Source: Purshia tridentata
Taxonomy: Eukaryota > Streptophyta > Magnoliopsida > Rosales > Rosaceae
Reading direction: 5' to 3'
Assembly (NCBI GenBank): GCA_003254885.1
Contig: QANT01004004.1
Location: 1 to 43,871, forward strand
Length of the DNA stretch: 43,871 bases
Made by a program: the position numbers and the translations under genes. Positions 1 to 9,795 of this stretch are shown one piece after another. The notes beneath the pieces were generated by a model. That model was not told the DNA's origin. It did not search any database and was given only the letters and a program-made list of their open reading frames with translations. How positions within the stretch are numbered: the first letter of the stretch is position 1; each line of letters starts with the position of its first letter.

Positions 1-65
1 GTAGCAAAATATCATGAAGTCACATAAACTTATGACGTATTTATCTTTTTCTTATAGGGACGACA
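1..65. other. Flank outside the left Gypsy LTR, no recognisable content
   Basis: AT-rich sequence between the window edge and the LTR terminus at 66. It does not contain the reverse complement of a tRNA-Met primer site, so the LTR beside it is a 3' or solo LTR rather than a 5' LTR. No ORF or known motif is seen. Confidence 0.5.
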
Positions 66-883
66 TGACAGGACCCTCCTCGAATTCCACCCTTGAACTC
101 GGGGTGATCCTACGGGAATCCAATGTCAAGGAAAATCCTACCGAAAATTCGGCAGAACCTCCCCTGAAATTGGACTAACCCTGGATTACCCTTCCTTAGA
201 AAACCTGTAATTTACACTTCTAATCCAGCTCCTCTACCACAAACAAAGGTCTCCGACCCAAAATCATAATAAAAGGTAAACTAAGGTAATGCTTGTGCTA
301 ATAACCGTAACATTTACACCGTGACAATCCAACTACTGTAAATGGTAAAATTAAATAAGACGTTAGGGGAGAATTTACAAGTTTCTACAATCTATGAAAT
401 CCTCGACGTATCTCCTGCTCGACCGCTCCACCGCAGATACCTGGGGGAAATTTTAAAAGAAAACCACACGAGGTAAATGTGAGACAACCCAGTGAGTGGA
501 CAAAATAAAATAACTTTTACAATTAACCAAAAATTTTCATACAAAGACCTAACCAACTTTGCATGAAAACCCCCAGTTTTGAAATAGATTTAAATGTTTT
601 TTAACAAATCATTGGCCATAACTAGTAAAAACACTTTGCGATTTCTCAATTTGAAAGAACGAAAATTTCATCATTCATAACTCCAAGATTTTCCTCGCAT
701 AAACAAAATATTAAGATTTAACACAAATATTTCGCTCGCTCCCAACTTCCCCGTATAGCCTGTCGTACATGCGCAGGGCCCATAGCCTGCCATACGCATG
801 CAGGGCGATATCCTGCCGTACATGTGCAGAGCTGGAGTCTATCATACACATGCAGGGCCATTAACCTGCCGTACGTGCACGCG
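66..883 (-). mobile_element. Long Gypsy LTR, 3' portion (Tekay/Del-like), truncated
   Basis: Read on the minus strand, this segment matches the last roughly 850 bp of the LTR at 31149-33928: same terminus (GGGTCCTGTCA), same stretch beginning GGGTCGGAGACC, and the same tandem array of CTGC..CGTACGGCAGG units. The LTR is cut at 883, inside the first unit of the array, where the CACTA element begins. The missing 5' two thirds are not found on the other side of the CACTA element, so the junction involves loss of sequence and not a clean insertion. It is the inverted counterpart of the LTR near the other end of the window. Confidence 0.85.
757..880 (-). repeat. 27-bp dyad array inside the left Gypsy LTR
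   Basis: About four and a half units of 27 bp, reading on the minus strand as GGCCCTGCATGCGTATGGCAGG plus five variable bases in the best unit. The array is homologous to those at 15553-15690 and 33083-33275. The upstream conserved block present in those LTRs is absent here because the LTR is cut at 883. Confidence 0.8.
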
Positions 884-1290
884 CACTACTAGAAAAACGT
901 TAATACATATCAGTCAATAACTGATGTCTATTAGTGTTATCGACTGATAAGGCGCGTCCTGATATCTAATGTACCTTTTTCAGATATCAGTTATTAACTG
1001 ATGTCTACAATAGTATTAGTTAGCTTATTTATTGAAAATCTGATATCAATGATAACCAATACATATCAGTTTTAAAATTGACTGATATCTTAAAAAACAT
1101 AATAAGATATCTAACATAGTTTAGACATTAATTTGTTTTTCATAACTGATATAAAAGAGATATTTAAATATCAGTTTTCAACAGTTTTTAGATGTTATAA
1201 TTCATACACAAACTATTTTAATAGTATTTTTACATCAAATTTAACTCTATAACTGATATTTAATCTGTTTATCATATCATATTTTTATTT
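884..1290. repeat. CACTA left subterminal repeat region
   Basis: Numerous short motifs of the form GATATCAGT and ACTGATATC/ACTGATGTC occur in both orientations, for example near 906-930, 958-1005, 1038-1090, 1147-1180 and 1251-1260. In this superfamily such repeats bind the transposase accessory protein and are needed for excision. The density falls off after about 1290. Confidence 0.8.
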
Positions 1291-1878
1291 TAAACTAGTA
1301 TAAATGTATATTTACATATTAGTTTTGAGGAAGATTGAGATATGTAATGTCAATAATATACTTGCTTTAACATTTGAAAATTGTAAGCTTGCAACTAAAA
1401 TGCTTCCATTCTCATAACATTCGAACATTCACATACAAAAATATTCATGTTCACAAAAATGAAATAAAAAATCTCTTTAAAAGTAGGGAAAGCCTTTCCA
1501 TTGTAAAACCATAAGCAAGCACTCTAAATTTTATCTTGTCAACCCCTAGTATTCACCATTCAAAATATGCATAATTTCTATGCTAAACCTGCAAACATGT
1601 ACAAAGTAAATTGGTATGGCAGTGCACCTATGTGCTACATTCACCCTAGCTAGCTCCTTTTACAAAAATAGTCAGAACAACAACCACTTTTATACCAAGC
1701 TGCAAGTCAATCTGTATAGTTGAGGGTAACAAATTCTCCTCATTCAACTCAAACTTCATCAATTTGTTCTTCTAAATAACTACTTCGCTTGTTTTTTTCG
1801 CTAGCCCACTGCAAACATTAAGTACAAGTGCATAAGAAAAAACATATTCTTTTTCAAACATAGATCCAAGCTAGTAGC

Positions 1879-1898
1879 ATATATATATATATATATAT
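1879..1898. repeat. (AT)n microsatellite
   Basis: About ten AT dinucleotides followed by GCATGCAT. A shorter AT run lies near 2337-2352. Confidence 0.95.
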
Positions 1899-3664
1899 GC
1901 ATGCATATAAATTAAATGTGAATGAAAAGCCTGCAACTAATCAAATAAAAGGTACAATAGTTTCAAAGTATAAGTTAATCCAAACACCAAGTTTAAGGCT
2001 CCATAAGCATAATAGTTTAATAAGTTCCATAGTTTCAAATTGGCCTTTAAAAAGCACTAATATGTAGGTCCTATAGTAACAAAAACAAGCCTTCATAATA
2101 TGAGAGTAACCTGTTAACTCGATCTTCTCAAAATAAAGCATCCAATAGCTAAGTTTCTCCAAAATGTACGTCAAAAAGAAAATATCCAATATCCAAGTGC
2201 CTCCAAACTGCCAAAAAGAAAGTCCAATCATTTCTAAGTTTAGTCAAAGCCTTAGTATAGGCAAAATTAAATATTTCTTACTTATAAAATTTTGCCGAAT
2301 AACAATTTCATACGCCTAAACCACTAACTCATAAGAATATATATATATATATGGCTACAATCATCCATAATTAATTTTAATGTACTCTGCACAGTAGGAA
2401 AAATAACCTATTCTTTTAGATTTTTCTATGAAAAAGATGCACTGAAAAATCATAAATGGCAAGGCAGTAGCCAAAAAATACAACATACAGAAAGGTTGCA
2501 GAGACAAAAAAGGCAAGCCACAAATTTATGATGGTAACATTGACAGGTGTGGGCAATGGACACAAATGATAGAAATTGAATCTATTATAAGTAGCAAATA
2601 TTCAAACTCATTACCATCAACTTAATTAATATATATTAGTGCATAGCATGAATACATAACTTAATCATTTGAAGACACGCAAATAAATAAGCAGAGGTGA
2701 CAATCCTTATTCATATAGGACTTAAAAACCTTATTTCAAAAAGCAAGTTGGCGCAAGAATTTAAGATACCAGTTTCACTTCATAATTCACATAGAATATA
2801 AAACAAACATTCCCTTTATTTGGCAATCTAATAATTATTGCTTAAAATTACTTAGATGATTAATCGAATAATTAATGTTTGTAAGAATCTAGTTTCTCAT
2901 TCTTTTTTATCACTTTTTCCTAGAGAGAGAAATAGATCGATGGTGCTGAGTGGTGGTGTGCAAATGCTAAATTAAGATTTTTTTTTGGTGATAGTGGGAT
3001 TCGAAACTGGAAGGAGGGGTTGGGGCACATTGGCCTTGGCCACCTCTCCTCTGTTAGTTGTTAGTTCTAATATAATCGATCAACAATTGAGTTCATAATA
3101 TTTAATTGAAAGACTTGTAGGTCATGCACAAATATTAGTTACATTTAATTTTTAGTGCTTAACTGACGTTGGGGAAACCATTTGCTTATTTATTTTAAAA
3201 CCACTGATTGTTTATGGAGTCATTCAGAGGTAATTGCCACTTGCAATTCAGAAAATGTATCAATAATCAACTTTTTTGTTCAAATTTTTACTGTTTTTAG
3301 CATTTGGATTGGATGAGAAGGGGAAAAAAAAAATACAAGGAAGATATAAATCTCCACCCTCAAAACAGCAGAACATCAAAGGGAATAGACCAAAATAAAA
3401 ATATACTTATCTTCAAATATCCTGAGACAATAAAGATATATGTTTTTCATTTAACTTCCTTTATTTAAGAACGCATAAAAGAAACATCTATTTAAGCACT
3501 TAAATCAAAATGCAGAACCAATTTATAAGGGAAAAGGTGTACCTAATTAACTTTTAGGATAATAAGACAAGGTATTCATTAAAATTCTAAAGCTGCAATA
3601 CATATAGAATTGTGCACACCTTATCACTAGAATATCTTCAACTTTCCTAACAATATAAAGGATG

Positions 3665-3688
3665 TGAGAGAGAGAGAGAGAGAGAGAA
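3665..3688. repeat. (GA)n microsatellite
   Basis: About twelve uninterrupted GA dinucleotides within the CACTA interior. Confidence 0.95.
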
Positions 3689-4195
3689 GCTAGCAATGTA
3701 TGGTAGGGCCAAGGATTCCATCTAATTTTGTTGACCTTAACTCACATCTTGATCACCATCCAACAATATCATATCTCCAAAAATTAATACAATTTCATAA
3801 TTTTGTTTCTTAGATTGTTAAGGTTGTTCAATAAAGACTTAACCTTCTTTAATTTAGTCATTTAAAGGTTCAAAAATAAACCTTAAATCATACGAGAGTA
3901 TCGATGTAGGTAAACATAGAGTGAGATTTATAAAAGCCATTGACACCAGAAAAACTATGAATTAGTGAATAAAAAAACAGTTGTAAGATAGAAATAAATT
4001 TTATTCTTTTCTCAGAATAACAAAAAAATATAAGAGTTAAGTTATTATCATTGTACAACATAGCTCAAGTCTGATGAAGATCCAGTACACTTTGTCCTTT
4101 TTTGATTTTTATTATCACTTTAGACTTAGATTTGGGTAATTGTAGTCTAACTAGAATTACTTACATAAAACAAACTTTGTAGCAGACTTTCAAAT

Positions 4196-4236
4196 GGGAG
4201 AGGGAGGGAGGGAGGGAGGGGGGAGAGAGAGAGAGA
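4196..4236. repeat. Purine microsatellite (GGGA)n(GA)n
   Basis: A run of GGGA units followed by GA units. It lies immediately downstream, on the minus strand, of the captured exon's splice donor, so it occupies the start of the captured intron. Confidence 0.9.
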
Positions 4237-4237
4237 C

Positions 4238-4395
4238 CTGTATATGATCAGCTCCAAGTAGCCTTTGATTGCACTTTAGAGCTTCGTGAAGGTACATAAA
4301 AGCAACATGGACGTTCCCCAAACCTTCTTCCATCATTGCTACATTAATATAGGTGGCAGCCATGTTTGGATAAGATACAGTGCACGGTTGACATA
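4238..4395 (-). pseudogene. FMT: Captured exon of a FRIENDLY/CLU (clustered mitochondria) gene
   Basis: Minus-strand translation reads YVNRALYLI, then after a frame break [31 protein letters not shown] and [13 protein letters not shown]. From memory of the family, this is the TPR region near the C terminus of the plant clustered-mitochondria protein FRIENDLY, which acts in the cytosol on mitochondrial distribution. The segment has exon boundaries: a pyrimidine-rich acceptor ending TTTTTCTAAG just upstream (4396 and above) and a GT donor after ATACAG (4236-4237). About eight residues are missing after YVNRALYLI and the frame shifts there, so the exon cannot encode the native stretch. No neighbouring exon of the gene was found in the transposon. 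The fragment retains intronic flanks, so it was acquired as genomic DNA and not from mRNA. Confidence 0.85.
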
Positions 4396-4399
4396 CTTA

Positions 4400-6010
4400 G
4401 AAAAAGTTAAAAGAAAAAAGTAAGCTATAAAATTGTAGTCATTGCTTCATATATTGAGATTCATGGTGTTATATGCAGGTTCAAAGGTGCATGATCTTAG
4501 TTCTTCTTTTGGAGAAGGAGGGGGGGTTAGAGAGAGAGAGATCTTCTACTATGTTACTTATTGATGTGTGGTCTGGCAATATTTGGCACCATAATTTGCT
4601 AACCAATAGAAGGAAAAAAATAAATTGAATTATGCATGTAGAATCAGCATGTAGGTTTTTTTTTTGTCCCGTGAAATATCTAACAGTAACTTAGGAGTTT
4701 AAGTCTTCTATCTGAATGTTATCATAATGCCTTTTCTAAAAGCACATGCATTTTCTGTAACCTTGAAGAAAATGGTGTACTAAATCATATTTGAAACCCC
4801 CTATTTTATATGATTGTGTAAACCGATACTCATGCTTTTTTCCATGTGAACTTAAACACTTTTTACAGTCAAACTCAATTTTGTTTCCCTCATTTTCCCC
4901 TACAAGTGATTAAACCTAAAGCTTTGCGAAAATAAAACCTGATACAAAGTTCAAAAGAATTATATATTGCCATATTGCAAGGCCAGTGAACACATAGAGA
5001 CTCAATCTCAGATTAAATGAGGCACTACACTGATCAAAAGTGACCAAGTTATAAAATGAGAGCACAGTCGGATAATCATAGAACATTTTATAACCTTATA
5101 GCATTCCCAAATGTTAGTCTGATATCCATCATATGTTAGTATGCTGATCAAAATTGAAACAACACCAAATGGTCTATGATAATTGATTTCCTTAATAAAT
5201 GAACCTTGTAGTGGTTATGTGATTAATATTATCTTGACTGGATGATGAGAACATACTCTTTGGGAACAATGCAACATGAAGTTTTGGAAAGTATCAACTC
5301 TTAGGCGCAAAAATTCAATTACAGTAGCTGCATATGTACCTCCTAAGCATCATCAGTATCAGAACAAAGAATACACAATTCACAACTACACACTCAACGG
5401 ATCAAATAACATTATAACCAAGATTCTCAAATATTTTACAAAGAAAAAAAATTACTATCTGACAACTTAATACCCACTAACCTAAAATCAATTAACCCAA
5501 TTAATTTGAAGGCAAAGAAATTGATTGATCAAACACCCTTTACCTAACCCTAAATTCAAATACCCTAACCCTAAAACAAAATCAGTTTACCCATAAGTCG
5601 TACAAAAATAGAGGAAGAGGAAGAAGATGATTGAGCGTGAAACTTACCCAAGGCAAGGAGGATGAGAGGTGCTCTGTGTCCTTTGTTCGTGACGCAAGGA
5701 AGAGGAAGAGGAAGAGGAAGATCATTTCCCCCAACCCTAGCTTCGAATTCAAGATGGTTTTGATATTGGCACAGGCGAGAGCGAGAGGTGAAGTGGTGGT
5801 AGGAAGATCGTGCTCACTACACCTCCCACGCTGGGAATGGGATGGAGAAGTCTTTGGGGCTTGAAAGCCCAAGACTGGTAGATGACGTCGAATTCGCCCT
5901 CAATACCTCTCACGCAGAAGCTGTTTTAGTGGTCTGAGAAAGAAGAAGAAGCAGAAGAGGAAGGAGAGTTGGGGGGGTTAGCGGGCGAGGTACAGTGGCG
6001 TTCTTAATCG
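4400..6010. other. CACTA interior, right part, no gene recognised
   Basis: No supported gene. Around 5548-5576 there are telo-box-like TAACCCTAAA motifs, and 5600-6000 is purine-rich with GGAAGAGGAAGAGG runs. This looks like a promoter/5' leader from an unknown source or from the ancestral transposon gene. The overlapping short frames on both strands at 5582-5872 come from purine bias and are not called. Confidence 0.5.
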
Positions 6011-6145
6011 CGTTTTGTCTCTTCGAATGGGTAAGTTAGTCTAAGTCTTAGGGGTTGTGTCTGGGTTGTAACTTGTAGCTAGTAGGAAAAAAATTTCAAG
6101 TTGGGAGGAAACATTCAATGCCTAATCACATAATGAAACAATGAA

Positions 6146-6357
6146 ACTAAAGATATCAGTTCATATTTTAGATATCAGCTTTTAGGATGTTTTTGGTTTA
6201 TGGGTAAAAGTTTAGATATTAGTTTTAAAGACCACTGATATTGAATATTGTTTAGATGTCATCAAAAAAATCAACTGATATCTAAATTTCTATAATATCA
6301 GTTTTATTAAAAATTGATAACAAAGTACTGATGTCTATTGACATTTTTCTAGTAGTG
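6146..6357. repeat. CACTA right subterminal repeat region
   Basis: The same ATATCAGT/ACTGATAT motif family as at the left end, for example near 6153, 6170, 6233, 6270, 6297 and 6327, ending at the terminal inverted repeat. The last roughly 300 bp are homologous to 30911-31148, a truncated second copy. Confidence 0.8.
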
Positions 6358-6523
6358 ATTCATAGGAATTATAGGAATTCTTGGCGTACAAGGATTGTAA
6401 TTACTTTCCTAATTTAGTTTTCTTTCCTAGTCTAGTTTGTATTTGTGCCACTATAAATACCTCCTAGTGAGATGAATACGATATACTGAATTATTCTAAA
6501 TCCTATTCTGCTTCTATTTGACT
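6358..6523 (+). mobile_element. 5' LTR of the short-LTR Copia element, truncated
   Basis: It aligns with the 3' LTR from its position 30 onward, with a handful of substitutions and a small indel. The missing first 29 bp correspond to 18744-18772. The right end, TTTGACT, abuts a primer site. Confidence 0.88.
6452..6459 (+). promoter_or_regulatory. TATA box of the Copia LTR
   Basis: TATAAATA lies about 65 bp before the LTR end and is preserved in the 3' LTR at 18871-18878. Its position suits the promoter of the element's genomic RNA. Confidence 0.6.
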
Positions 6524-6538
6524 TGATATTAGAGCAGG
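6524..6538 (+). other. Primer-binding site, tRNA-Met type, mutated
   Basis: TGATATTAGAGCAGG directly after the LTR differs at two positions from the usual plant Copia site TGGTATCAGAGCAGG. Confidence 0.75.
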
Positions 6539-6683
6539 ATTTCCAAGATCCTGCCTCCGCTGCTACTCTTACCCTTCTATTGCTTTGTTGCTCTTACTAT
6601 GCCTCCCTGTTACCTAAACCTACATCTCTCTACAAATCTAATATATCTAATCTATTTAACTTATTTCAACATACCTCTACTCT

Positions 6684-7740
6684 ATGGCAGATGATATTGT
6701 TGACATCAGCAACTTTTTTAACCAATCGGTTGTCATGGAAACTCCATCCCTTCCTCCACCAGTTATGAATATTACTTCAGAGCCAACATCTATCCCTTAT
6801 GGTGTTAATTAAATGGCACTAATTACAACCTTTGGTCCCAGGTTGTTACCATGTTTATTGCAGGAAGAGGGAGAATGGGGTATCTTATTGGTACTACTCT
6901 AGAACCTGCTCCTGCCATTGCTGCCTATGATAAGTGGGTGATGGAGAATACTATTGTGGAAGGTTGGCTTATTGGTGCCATGGAACCAACTGTGATGAAT
7001 TTGTTTATTCGTCTCCCTACTACAAGGAATATTTGGGATGCAGTATCTCAGACATATTATGAAGGTACTGATAGATCAATCATCTACGATTTCTCACACA
7101 AGGCTATGGAGATTAAGCAGCCATGCAGACCTGTTGCCTCTGTTTTCTCTGATCTGCAAGTTATCTGGTAGGAGCTTGATCATCGTAAACTGATTACTTT
7201 TACCCAAGTAGATGTGATCCAGGCTTGCAAGAAAGAGATTGATGAGGAACGTGTTTATTTTTTTTTAACTGGTCTTGATGATATTTAAGACACTATTCAT
7301 GGAGAAATCCTTCGTACAGAGCCGTTTCGTAACCCAGAGAGTCAGCATACCATGCTTAATCCAGGTAGTGCTTCTAGCGTGGCTAGCATGGCTATGGTTG
7401 TCAAGAAATTTGGGCATAACCCATTAACTCAGCAGCCTTCTCAAGGCTCCAGTGGTGGCTGTTGTACTCATTGAGGAAGTCAGAAACATGTTGTGGCAAA
7501 ATGTTTTAAAAAGCATGGATATCCCGAGTGGTGGGACAGCTATAAAAAGGCTCGTGATGGATGCGAGAATAATTCTTGAAGGAAGGAAGGCAAGGCAATG
7601 GTTTGCACCACTGACCTATCTTTCCCACCAACACCGCTTGCATCGTTGTTGTCAACATCGACACCTGCTATTTTGTCACTAGCTAAAGGGGTTCCTACTG
7701 CCGCACCTGCTGTCTCCTCTCACTCTTTTGTAGACTGAAC
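6684..7740 (+). pseudogene. Copia gag, degenerate
   Basis: Starts at ATG 6684 (MADDIVDIS). The reading shifts frame near 6810, after which the NYNLWSQVV and GYLIGTT.. stretches typical of Copia gag N-terminal domains follow in another frame. A stop interrupts at 7169-7171, with further stops downstream. The zinc knuckle near 7459-7503 reads C-T-H-stop-G-S-Q-K-H-V-V-A-K-C, so the second cysteine codon has become TGA. The nucleocapsid role of packaging element RNA is therefore lost. The protease reading follows without a clear boundary. Confidence 0.85.
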
Positions 7741-8467
7741 TTGTCCAAGAACCAGGTAATATTGGACTAGCTCTTCTTACTTCTGATTTGGCAAAAGACC
7801 GTGGTTGGTTTATTGATTCCAGAGCCACGAGTCATATGACATTCGATGCTTCTCTTCTTCGAACTCATAGTCCACCAAGTTGCTTTACTGTTGCTAATGC
7901 TAATGGTGTCTCATATCCAGTTACTAATGTTGGAAGTGTTGATTTAACTCCTTCTCTAACCTTGGACCATACTTTACTGGTTCTTGCGCTCTTGAATAAT
8001 TTATTATCTATTCCGCAAGTAACACAACAATTGAATTGTTTGGTATTAATCTGTCCTAAATTCTGTATTTTTTAGGATCTCAATAGCGGGGAGATTATTG
8101 GGCATGGAACTAAGAGAGAAGGTCTATACTATGATGATGTGTGTGTGGGAAAAACATTGTCTGTCAGGGGTTCTACGCATGCCTTCGAGAATAAAATTTG
8201 GTTATGGTATTTTTCATCTGAGACATGTTTCGCTTGGATATTTAGCTTATTTGTTTCCTTCCTAATTTTTGGATTGTAAACCTTCGGATTTTAAGTGTGA
8301 CACATGCGTCTTGGCTAAAAGCCATCATGCCACTTATCCTATTAGTTCTAATAAAAAATTTATCCCCTTTGCTTTGGTTCATTCTGATGTCTGGGGTCCT
8401 GCCCTAGTTACTACTAGTTCTGGCTATCGTTGGTTTGTCATATTTGTGGATGATTGCACTCGCATGA
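7741..8467 (+). pseudogene. Copia protease and integrase N-terminal part
   Basis: The protease motif near 7806-7835 reads WFIDSRATSHM: the catalytic DSG has become DSR. A frameshift near 8200 separates this from the integrase zinc-binding segment (His pair mostly lost, then C-D-T-C-V-L-A-K at 8300-8320). The integrase core begins with VHSDVWGP (first catalytic Asp near 8384) and continues to FVDDCTRM at 8467, where a solo LTR interrupts. The reading resumes at 13219. Bases 8463-8467 (CATGA) are the left copy of the target duplication. Confidence 0.87.
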
Positions 8468-9795
8468 TGTCACGCCCCGACCCTCGGGCACGTGAAAAAT
8501 ATAAAACTGAAAATTGTAAGCCTTTTTCCTGAAACTGTGAGTCATGAACATAAAACCTTTATTCAAATTAACTGTAATTTACAAAAACATTTATAAAAAA
8601 AAAAAATCAACTGTACCTTTTAAAATTGGTCCCACTGCCTCGTCTTTCCTCCACTATCTCCTCAGCCTGCTTAACCTACAAAACAAACCATGCACTTAAC
8701 CAAAGGTGCACCGGGTTTAAACACAAACATGGTAAGCTCACTAGAGCTCGTATGAGTGAAAAACTTACAATAATCCTCAACAATAAAATTAATAAGATAG
8801 TCAAATGATAAAACTGACTTAAGCCTCAAATCACAAAGTCCACAATTCAACAATCAAATCACCAATCGAATAAATCCAACACCTCAAATTAATAATCCAA
8901 GTTAAATTCACAAATCCTCAATACCCAAAAATAACCTCAAATAATTAGCAAAATCCGATTAACCTCAATTTAACCCTTAAGCTGAAAATAACCTTAAGTA
9001 AATCCACAAGATCGTTACTTGAAATCCAACTAAATTCTCCAATTGGAACTCATTAATCCTCAATACCCTTCAAAACCACAATAATCCTTAATTTCCAAAA
9101 TAACCTCAAATAACCTTTAAACCTTCGAGATCTGCAATCCTAATCCGTACCCACTTAACTAATAACCAAGCAAACAAGCAAACCAAACAAATAAGTAACT
9201 GAACTTAATTTCACTCACAGTGTACCATGCATAAAGACCAAACTGCCCTTCGTGGCTTCTTTGCTCGGATTCTAAAATTTGGCGGCACAATGGCATCAGA
9301 AATATAATTTCTGAGCCTAGGGTACCTGTTAAGACCAGACAGTCCATGTACAGTTACAACAGGTTTCACAACTAATAGTTTAACAGCTGAAACGGGCGGG
9401 AACCACCACACACGGTGGCTACCCGGCCCTGGAAAACACTTAAAAAGTGAGAGAACTCACCCACAAGTTCGGGTGATTGGCCAGAGGCCAAAAACCAAGA
9501 AAGCGAGTCGTTGGCACCACCACACATGATGAGACTCGCGGTGGTCAACAACGGTTAACCTGCACGAAAACTGAAACTCACTTCCATCAAAAAGGACTAC
9601 ACGAGCACTTAGAGGACGTTAAGTAGACAAAAACTCGAACCTAGGTCGATGTCCAAAAGTGGCTGGAAAAGGAAGAAACTCGCCTGAGAAGCTGCTGGCC
9701 TTCCTACCTTCGATCCATCGCCAAAAGGGCTCCAGTGGATGATCAGAGGACACCACCGTGACGGGCTCGATGAGGCAAGTCTTTCTAGGCAAGTG

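Larger units (their letters stand above)
1300..4190. other. CACTA interior, left part, no gene recognised
   Basis: AT-rich sequence with simple repeats and no ORF of convincing length or composition on either strand. The 96-codon minus-strand frame at 1941-2231 has no recognisable domain and ordinary AT-rich composition, so it is not called. Confidence 0.6.
884..6357 (+). mobile_element. CACTA (En/Spm-type) DNA transposon, non-autonomous, 5.5 kb
   Basis: The left end reads CACTACTAGAAAAA and the right end TTTTTCTAGTAGTG, a near-perfect inverted repeat starting with the diagnostic CACTA. Both ends are rich in ACTGATATCT/AGATATCAGT motifs, typical of the subterminal transposase-binding repeats of this superfamily. 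The 5474 bp between the ends contain no ORF resembling a TNP2 transposase, so the element would need a transposase in trans. It carries a captured exon at 4238-4395. CACTA elements normally make a 3-bp target duplication; the flanks here are GCG (881-883) and ATT (6358-6360), so none is present, and both neighbouring elements are truncated at the junctions. Confidence 0.9.

Noticed and set aside
757..880. CRISPR-like array
   Set aside because: The repeats are directly adjacent without unique spacers, occur in plant LTRs and vary by copy; this is a tandem repeat.
1941..2231. 96-codon minus-strand ORF in the CACTA interior
   Set aside because: Aromatic and hydrophobic composition follows from AT richness, with no domain and no conserved context. 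It is not a TNP2 or TNPA piece that I can recognise.
2930..3060. Possible tRNA-derived SINE (GGGATTCGAAACTGG resembling a B box)
   Set aside because: No matching A box at the right distance, no cloverleaf and no poly-A tail or target duplication seen.
5582..5872. Overlapping 96- and 77-codon ORFs as a captured gene
   Set aside because: The segment is dominated by GGAAGAGG runs, gives low-complexity translations and matches no family I recognise. It is listed only as CACTA interior.
884..6357. CACTA element as autonomous
   Set aside because: No TNP2-like transposase domain could be read in any frame over 5.5 kb; only the ends and a captured exon are supported.
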